Positions 13,680-17,649 of a DNA stretch of 17,649 bases are shown one piece after another; within the stretch, counting starts at the first letter, position 1; each line of letters opens with the position of its first letter. The notes under the pieces are model-generated. The model was not told the origin of the DNA and searched no databases. It saw only the letters and a program-made list of their open reading frames with translations. The position numbers were made by a program, and so were the translations under genes. Source of the stretch: JANLSO01 sp031362405 (GTDB lineage: Bacteria; Actinomycetota; Thermoleophilia; Miltoncostaeales; Miltoncostaeaceae); assembly GCA_031362405.1 (NCBI GenBank), contig JANLSO010000146.1, positions 1-17,649 of the forward strand. Direction: 5' to 3'.

Positions 13680-13701
13680 CTCGCGAGCGTCAACTCGCGA
13701 G
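13680..13701. repeat. Tandem CTCGCGAG palindromes, candidate operator
   Basis: The 8-base palindrome CTCGCGAG occurs at 13680-13687 and again at 13694-13701, centres 14 bp apart. It shares ACTCGCG with the iteron tail, and ACTCGCGAGT also occurs at 9124-9133, so it could be a cis site for a transcription factor or, less likely, a stray Rep half-site. Confidence 0.45.
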
Positions 13702-13786
13702 ACGCCCCGGAGCATGTGGCGGATAACCCCGAAAAGCCCTGCTCAAATGCCATTTCGGGGGTATCTGAGATGTCCTCGTGCAAATG

Positions 13787-13817
13787 TTGACAAGGTCGCC
13801 CGATCCTGAGGTAGGGT
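13787..13817 (+). promoter_or_regulatory. Candidate sigma-70-type promoter of the TRAP operon
   Basis: TTGACA at 13787-13792 is a perfect -35 hexamer; TAGGGT at 13812-13817 is a weak -10 at a long 19-nt spacing. Transcription would begin about 100 nt before dctP. The -35 is convincing, the -10 less so. Confidence 0.4.
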
Positions 13818-13925
13818 CGCGCCATCAGGGGTGCAGGAACGCGTTTTCGTCCGTCGGTGGCCTCGTTTCGTGATCACCGTGACGCGGATTCCCCTGGTAC
13901 GTCGATCCGAAAAGGGGGACTTCCA

Positions 13926-15053
13926 GTGAAAACGCGCTCGTGGGCATGGCGCGCGGCTCTTCTCGTTGCCGGTTTTGTCACCACCCTGGGCTTTGCGGCC
14001 TGTGGGAGCGACAGCTCCACCAGCACGGGAAGCAGCGGCGGCGCAGACGCGAAGGTCACGCTGAAACTGGCGTATGTGACCACCCAACAGCATCCATACG
14101 GCATCGCCGTCGATGCCTTCATCAAGGACGTCGCGACCGCCTCGGGCGGACGCATCACCGTCACGGGGCTACCAAGCTATCCGCAGAGCGAGATTCAGCT
14201 GCTGTCGGATGTCCGCGGTGGCACCGTCGATATGGCGACGATCTCCACCGCGGTGTGGGACAGCCAGGGGATCAACGCCTTCCAGGCACTCCAAGCACCG
14301 TTCCTGATCAACAACTACGCCCTGGAAGGGTCGATCATCAATGGGGAGATCGGCACCAAGATGGCCGCTGAGGCCTCAACGGCCGCCAAAGACATCACGG
14401 TGCTGGCGATCCACGAGGGAGGCCTCAGAAAGCCTCTTGGCGCGAAGAAGCAGTTGACCACTCCGGCGGACTTCGCCGGGTTGAAGATCCGAGCGCCGCA
14501 GTCAAAGGTGCTCGCCGCCGGGCTCCAAGCGTTGGGGGCCGAACCCGACCCGCTGCCGCTGCCCGACGTGTTCCAGGCGCTGCAGAACGGTACCGTCGAT
14601 GGCATGGAGGCGAACCTTGGTCTGATCGCCGCCAACAAGTACTACGAGGTCGCCAAGTACGTGACCGGGAACGTGAACTTCTGGCCGTTCCCGACCGCCC
14701 TGACGATCAACAAGGCCGCGCTCGACACCCTGCCCCCGGAGGACCAGAAGATCATCACCGACGCTGCGGCGAAGGTCCCGGCGCAATCGCTGGGAATCGT
14801 GTCGGCCACGAGTGACCTCCCGCAGAAGCTCGTTGACTGCGGTATCCAGTTCGTGACCGCGAGCCCCGCCGACAAGGCGGCCCTCGAGGCTGCTGGTGCG
14901 ACGGCGATCGCCAAGCTGAGCAAGGATCCGCTCACCGCGGGCTTCATCACGGAGATCCAAGCGGTCAAGAAGGCTGCGCCGGTGGGCGCGCCTCCGCCAC
15001 CGTTCCCGACAACAAAGTCCGCACCCGACGCCACGTGCGTCCTCGGGGGCTGA
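13926..15053 (+). CDS. dctP: TRAP transporter solute-binding lipoprotein (DctP family)
   Basis: GTG 13926, with GGGGGA 6 nt upstream, gives 375 residues. The N-terminus is a lipoprotein signal: basic MKTRSWAWRA, a hydrophobic core and lipobox FAAC with Cys26, then a Ser/Gly/Thr-rich linker. The mature part is DctP-like: VTLKLAYVTTQQHPYG, then GGTVDMATISTAVW, LKIRAPQSKVLAAGLQALGA, and LPDVFQALQNGTVDGMEANLGLI, which is the family 'vy.alq.GtvDG.e' motif. R-A-P in KIRAP supplies the conserved arginine that binds the substrate carboxylate. It would capture an organic acid outside the membrane and pass it to the DctQM permease encoded next. A C-terminal PVGAPPPPFPTT Pro-rich tail is unusual for the family. 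Confidence 0.92.
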   Translation: MKTRSWAWRAALLVAGFVTTLGFAACGSDSSTSTGSSGGADAKVTLKLAYVTTQQHPYGIAVDAFIKDVATASGGRITVTGLPSYPQSEIQLLSDVRGGTVDMATISTAVWDSQGINAFQALQAPFLINNYALEGSIINGEIGTKMAAEASTAAKDITVLAIHEGGLRKPLGAKKQLTTPADFAGLKIRAPQSKVLAAGLQALGAEPDPLPLPDVFQALQNGTVDGMEANLGLIAANKYYEVAKYVTGNVNFWPFPTALTINKAALDTLPPEDQKIITDAAAKVPAQSLGIVSATSDLPQKLVDCGIQFVTASPADKAALEAAGATAIAKLSKDPLTAGFITEIQAVKKAAPVGAPPPPFPTTKSAPDATCVLGG

Positions 15054-15070
15054 TCACACGATGATCGCTG

Positions 15071-15105
15071 CCAGGGGTACGCCCGCATCACGGGTGTGCC
15101 CCTGG
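15071..15105 (+). promoter_or_regulatory. Intercistronic stem-loop between dctP and dctQM overlapping the RBS
   Basis: CCAGGGGTACGCCCG pairs with CGGGTGTGCCCCTGG, 15 bp including two G-U wobbles, around a CATCA loop. The last two G of the 3' arm begin the GGGGG ribosome-binding site (15104-15108) of dctQM. No U tract is present. It likely protects the dctP 3' end and lowers dctQM translation, giving binding protein in excess of permease (inference). Confidence 0.72.
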
Positions 15106-15115
15106 GGGTTCCCTG

Positions 15116-17068
15116 TTGAGTAACGCCACGGTCAGGATGGTGGACCGCGCGACGCGGATCACCGGCGTCTATTCAGATGCCGCGGTGGTGATTGCCAAAG
15201 TCATCGTGGCGACGGGGGTGGTAGTCGCAATGCTCGCGCTTGCGGGCAACGTCTTTACCCGCAACGTCATCGGCTTCTCGATCTTCAGCTCCGAGGAGCT
15301 GGCCCGATTCGCATTCCTGTGGGTGATCTGGATGGGCGTATCGCTCGCGGTCAAACGCAGCGCCGTGACGGTCATCACTTTCGTCTCCCAGCGCGGCGCG
15401 CCCTGGTGGCGTCAGTCGGTCGCGGGGTTCACCGCTCTCGCGCTCGGCGCTCTCTTGGCCTACGCGTGCCTCCGCTCAACCGAATACGCAACCGGCACCT
15501 TCGCCCGCGAAGGCGCAACCCCGACGCTCGACGTCGCATGGTTCTACCCGGTGGCCTCCATGGCCCTCGGCTACTACTTCATCAGTTTGCATTACCTGCA
15601 CCAGGGCCTAGCCGCCGCAGCTCGAACGAGCGCGGAGGGCCGTGCGGGCCTGCGCCGGGTCGCCACAGGTCTTGCCGGTGGCCTGGCGCTCATCGCCGTG
15701 CTTGCCGCGGTGTCTCAGGTGATGCTCACGCTGAATGCTTCGCCGCTGGTGGTGCTCGGGGTGATTTTCGTTGTATTGACGCTTGCGGGCATGCCGATCG
15801 TGTTCATGCTGTCGCTGGTCGGGATCCTCGCGTTCTATCCCGGCTTCTTTGGCGTCAGCTTCTATCCCAGCCCCGATCTGCTCAAACCGTTCAATACCAC
15901 CCAGACCGCGATGGGCCTGAACGGCGGCGGTGAACTCCTTGTGATCCTGATGTTCTTGGTGGTCGCCGAAGTCCTCAATGCCAGCGGAATGTCGACCCGG
16001 TTGATTTCGTTCGCCGCCGCCTGCGTTGGTCACATGCGCGGAGGGATGGCCTACGTCTGCCAGCTGACCTCCGCGCTGGTATCGGGCATCTCGGGATCGG
16101 CTCAAGCCGATGCGGCGATCATGACCCCACTTTTGGTTCCGGCGATGGAACGTGAGGGATACCGCCGGGACGTCGCGGCCGCCGTGGTCGCTGCCGCATC
16201 GATCAAGGGCCCGATCGGACCCTTATCGGTGATGTTCATCGTCTACGGAGTGGTCGTCTCGGGCGTGGGGTCAGCCTCGATCAGCCAGCTACTGCTGTCG
16301 GGCGTCGTCGCTGAGCTGCTGCTCTTGCTGTTCCAGGCCGCGACCGTCTACATCGTGGTCCGAAGAATGGGCTTCTTGCCGAAACGCCCGTTCGCGGGCG
16401 TCGCGGCGATCGGTCGTACGGGGATCAGCGCGGCACCCGTGCTTCTCATCCCCGTGATCATCCTCGGTGGGATCTTCAGCGGGGTTTTCACCCCAACCGA
16501 GTCGGCTGCGGTCGCCGCTGTCGTCGCGATCGGCATGGCCTTGTTTTGGTACGGAACCATCTCCCTGACCCAGCTGCCCGCCGCCCTGATCCTCGCCGGC
16601 CTCGAGGCCGGCGTGGTGATGCTGCTACTCGGAGACTCGGTGATCGTCTCCCAAGCCTTGTACTTCGACAGCTTCGGCCCGTCGCTCGGGTCGTTCCTGA
16701 CCGGCCTGACCGACAACAAGTACGTCTTTCTGCTGGTGGTGAACCTGCTGCTGCTGGCCGTGGGGATCTTTATCGAGCCACTGCCGGCGCTCTACATCCT
16801 CGCGCCGTTTCTGGCGCCGATCGCCGTGGGGCAGTTCGGGATGGACCCGGTGCATTTCGGGCTGATCATGGTCTTCAACCTGGTGCTCGCCCTGATCCAT
16901 CCGCCGATAGGGCTGGTGCTTTTTCTCGTGTCGAGCATCGCCAAAGTGCCGATCGAGCGTCTGTCGATCACGATCCTGCCGTGGCTTGCCGTTAGCCTGT
17001 TCGTGTTGTTCCTCGTGACCTACCTTCCGAGTAGCGTCGTGCTCGTCCTGTCGGATCTGGTCCGCTGA
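15116..17068 (+). CDS. dctQM: Fused TRAP transporter permease (DctQ small plus DctM large subunit)
   Basis: TTG 15116, 7 nt after GGGGG, gives 650 residues. Residues 1 to about 185 are the four-helix DctQ-type subunit, with FSIFSSEELARFAFLWVIWM followed by a V-K-R-S loop as in that family. A linker (SAEGRAGLRRVATG) leads into DctM (about 190-650). DctM signatures include LAGMPIVFMLSLVGILAF, SALVSGISGSAQADAAIMTP, AAASIKGPIGPLSVMFIVYG, GIFSGVFTPTESAAVAAV and ALIHPPIGLVLFLVSSIA. About 16-17 membrane helices are visible. It uses an ion gradient to import the substrate delivered by DctP. The single-chain fusion is a known variant. The stop codon TGA overlaps a CTG at the start of the next gene. 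Confidence 0.93.
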   Translation: MSNATVRMVDRATRITGVYSDAAVVIAKVIVATGVVVAMLALAGNVFTRNVIGFSIFSSEELARFAFLWVIWMGVSLAVKRSAVTVITFVSQRGAPWWRQSVAGFTALALGALLAYACLRSTEYATGTFAREGATPTLDVAWFYPVASMALGYYFISLHYLHQGLAAAARTSAEGRAGLRRVATGLAGGLALIAVLAAVSQVMLTLNASPLVVLGVIFVVLTLAGMPIVFMLSLVGILAFYPGFFGVSFYPSPDLLKPFNTTQTAMGLNGGGELLVILMFLVVAEVLNASGMSTRLISFAAACVGHMRGGMAYVCQLTSALVSGISGSAQADAAIMTPLLVPAMEREGYRRDVAAAVVAAASIKGPIGPLSVMFIVYGVVVSGVGSASISQLLLSGVVAELLLLLFQAATVYIVVRRMGFLPKRPFAGVAAIGRTGISAAPVLLIPVIILGGIFSGVFTPTESAAVAAVVAIGMALFWYGTISLTQLPAALILAGLEAGVVMLLLGDSVIVSQALYFDSFGPSLGSFLTGLTDNKYVFLLVVNLLLLAVGIFIEPLPALYILAPFLAPIAVGQFGMDPVHFGLIMVFNLVLALIHPPIGLVLFLVSSIAKVPIERLSITILPWLAVSLFVLFLVTYLPSSVVLVLSDLVR

Positions 17069-17649
17069 GAAACGCGAACGTCCTCGCGGCGACGGCGATG
17101 CTGTGTTGGGGCGCCGCGTACGTCCCGTCGTCGTGGCTGGTCGACGATCTCGCCCCGCTGACCGCCGCCGGGCTGCGCCTCGGCGTCGGTGGTCTTCTCG
17201 TGCTCGGGATCCTGCGGGCCCGGGGTATGAGCCTCGCAGTGGGTGTCGGGCCGGTGGTGGTGGGGTGGTTGGCGCTGACCCAAACCGTCCTGTTCTACGG
17301 GGCGACCTTTTGGGGCATCGCGCGCGCCGGTGCCGGTGTCGCAGCGGTCTTGGCGAACACGGATCCGCTGTTTGTCGCCGCTCTGGGTGGCCTGGCCCTG
17401 GGGGAGACTCTTCGCCGCCGACAGTGGCTCGGCCTTGGGGTCGGCTTTGCCGGCGCGGCGATCGTGGTGCTCGAGGGCACCGGATGGCCGCCTCGGCTGT
17501 CGGTGGACGCACTCGTTGTGGTTGCCGGTTCGCTGGCCTGGGGAATCGGCACGATCGTCGCCGCCCGCGGGGTACGCGGCAGTGGGGGAGCGGTGCCGCT
17601 GGCGGGGTGGCAGATGACGGTCGGTGGCCTGGTCCTCGCCGCGGCGGGG
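17065..17649 (+). CDS. EamA/DMT-superfamily transporter, N-terminal part
   Basis: An open frame from CTG 17065 to the window end encodes 195 residues, starting (M)RNANVLAATAMLCWGAAYVP. It shows hydrophobic helices typical of EamA proteins: TM1 with the 'WG.ayv' motif, ALTQTVLFYGATFWGIARAGAG with AAVLANTDPLFVAALGGLALGE (the 'ala.l....P.f.all...lgE' motif), GLGVGFAGAAIVV, and a second repeat beginning with VVVAGSLAWGIGTIVAARG. An upstream in-frame stop at 17032 leaves no ATG, GTG or TTG before TM1, so the likely start is CTG 17065, overlapping the DctM stop as CTGA. ATG 17098 would cut into TM1. It is read through from the TRAP operon; the substrate is unknown (metabolite export is common). Confidence 0.85.
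   Translation, partial: MRNANVLAATAMLCWGAAYVPSSWLVDDLAPLTAAGLRLGVGGLLVLGILRARGMSLAVGVGPVVVGWLALTQTVLFYGATFWGIARAGAGVAAVLANTDPLFVAALGGLALGETLRRRQWLGLGVGFAGAAIVVLEGTGWPPRLSVDALVVVAGSLAWGIGTIVAARGVRGSGGAVPLAGWQMTVGGLVLAAAG

Larger units (their letters stand above)
13546..13925. promoter_or_regulatory. Divergent control region between the ADC pair and the TRAP operon
   Basis: A 380-nt non-coding stretch that holds the RBS of ADC copy 2 (GGGGGA on the minus strand), a tandem pair of CTCGCGAG palindromes at 13680-13701, a -35/-10 candidate for the TRAP operon at 13787-13817, and the GGGGGA site at 13915-13920 before dctP. No gene is credible here. A shared regulator of the two operons is possible but none is encoded in the window. 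Confidence 0.5.

Overview
The window is GC-rich DNA with high-GC codon use, frequent GTG/TTG starts, G-rich Shine-Dalgarno sites and a Gly/Ser-rich lipoprotein linker. This suggests a high-GC bacterium, probably an actinomycete-like one. That placement is an inference and the genus cannot be read from the sequence. No rRNA, tRNA, transposase or CRISPR array was seen.

Layout. (1) 1-2095, minus strand: a thiolase-fold protein, a DUF35/OB-fold partner and the N-terminus of an acyl-CoA synthetase, in transcription order, forming a CoA-thioester catabolic operon. (2) 2392-4908: an acetolactate-synthase-like ThDP enzyme (minus) flanked on both sides by two small paralogous plus-strand proteins with a DUF2283-like core; the first appears to start at CTG. 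(3) 4977-8669, plus: a MoxR/CbbQ/NorQ-type AAA+ ATPase, a helical-repeat protein and a VWA (NorD/CbbO-like) protein. The last two look like one long NorD-type protein divided into two translationally coupled genes. No Rubisco, nitric-oxide reductase or gas-vesicle client is nearby. (4) 8670-11432: a complete-looking plasmid replicon. It has seven direct iterons plus one inverted copy, a perfect DnaA box, an AT-richer stretch, a leader stem-loop, a Rep-like winged-helix protein, ParA and a small ribbon-helix-helix ParB-like partner, closed by a hairpin. (5) 11496-13545, minus: two tandem acetoacetate-decarboxylase-family paralogues. (6) 13926-17649, plus: a TRAP transporter (lipoprotein DctP, then fused DctQM, with an RBS-proximal hairpin between them) and a partial EamA/DMT permease.

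How it fits together. The most economical reading is that the window comes from a plasmid, megaplasmid or chromid (or an integrated plasmid) carrying organic-acid uptake and breakdown genes around its replication origin. The TRAP system would import a carboxylate, and the ADC-like, CoA-ligase, thiolase/DUF35 and ThDP enzymes would process keto-acid or CoA intermediates. The substrate is unknown. The AAA+/VWA module presumably remodels or activates a metalloenzyme encoded elsewhere.

The observations most worth following up are the new-looking iteron replicon, the split NorD-like AAA+/VWA system with its small DUF2283-like neighbour, the small paralogue pair around ilvB, and two candidate CTG start codons.
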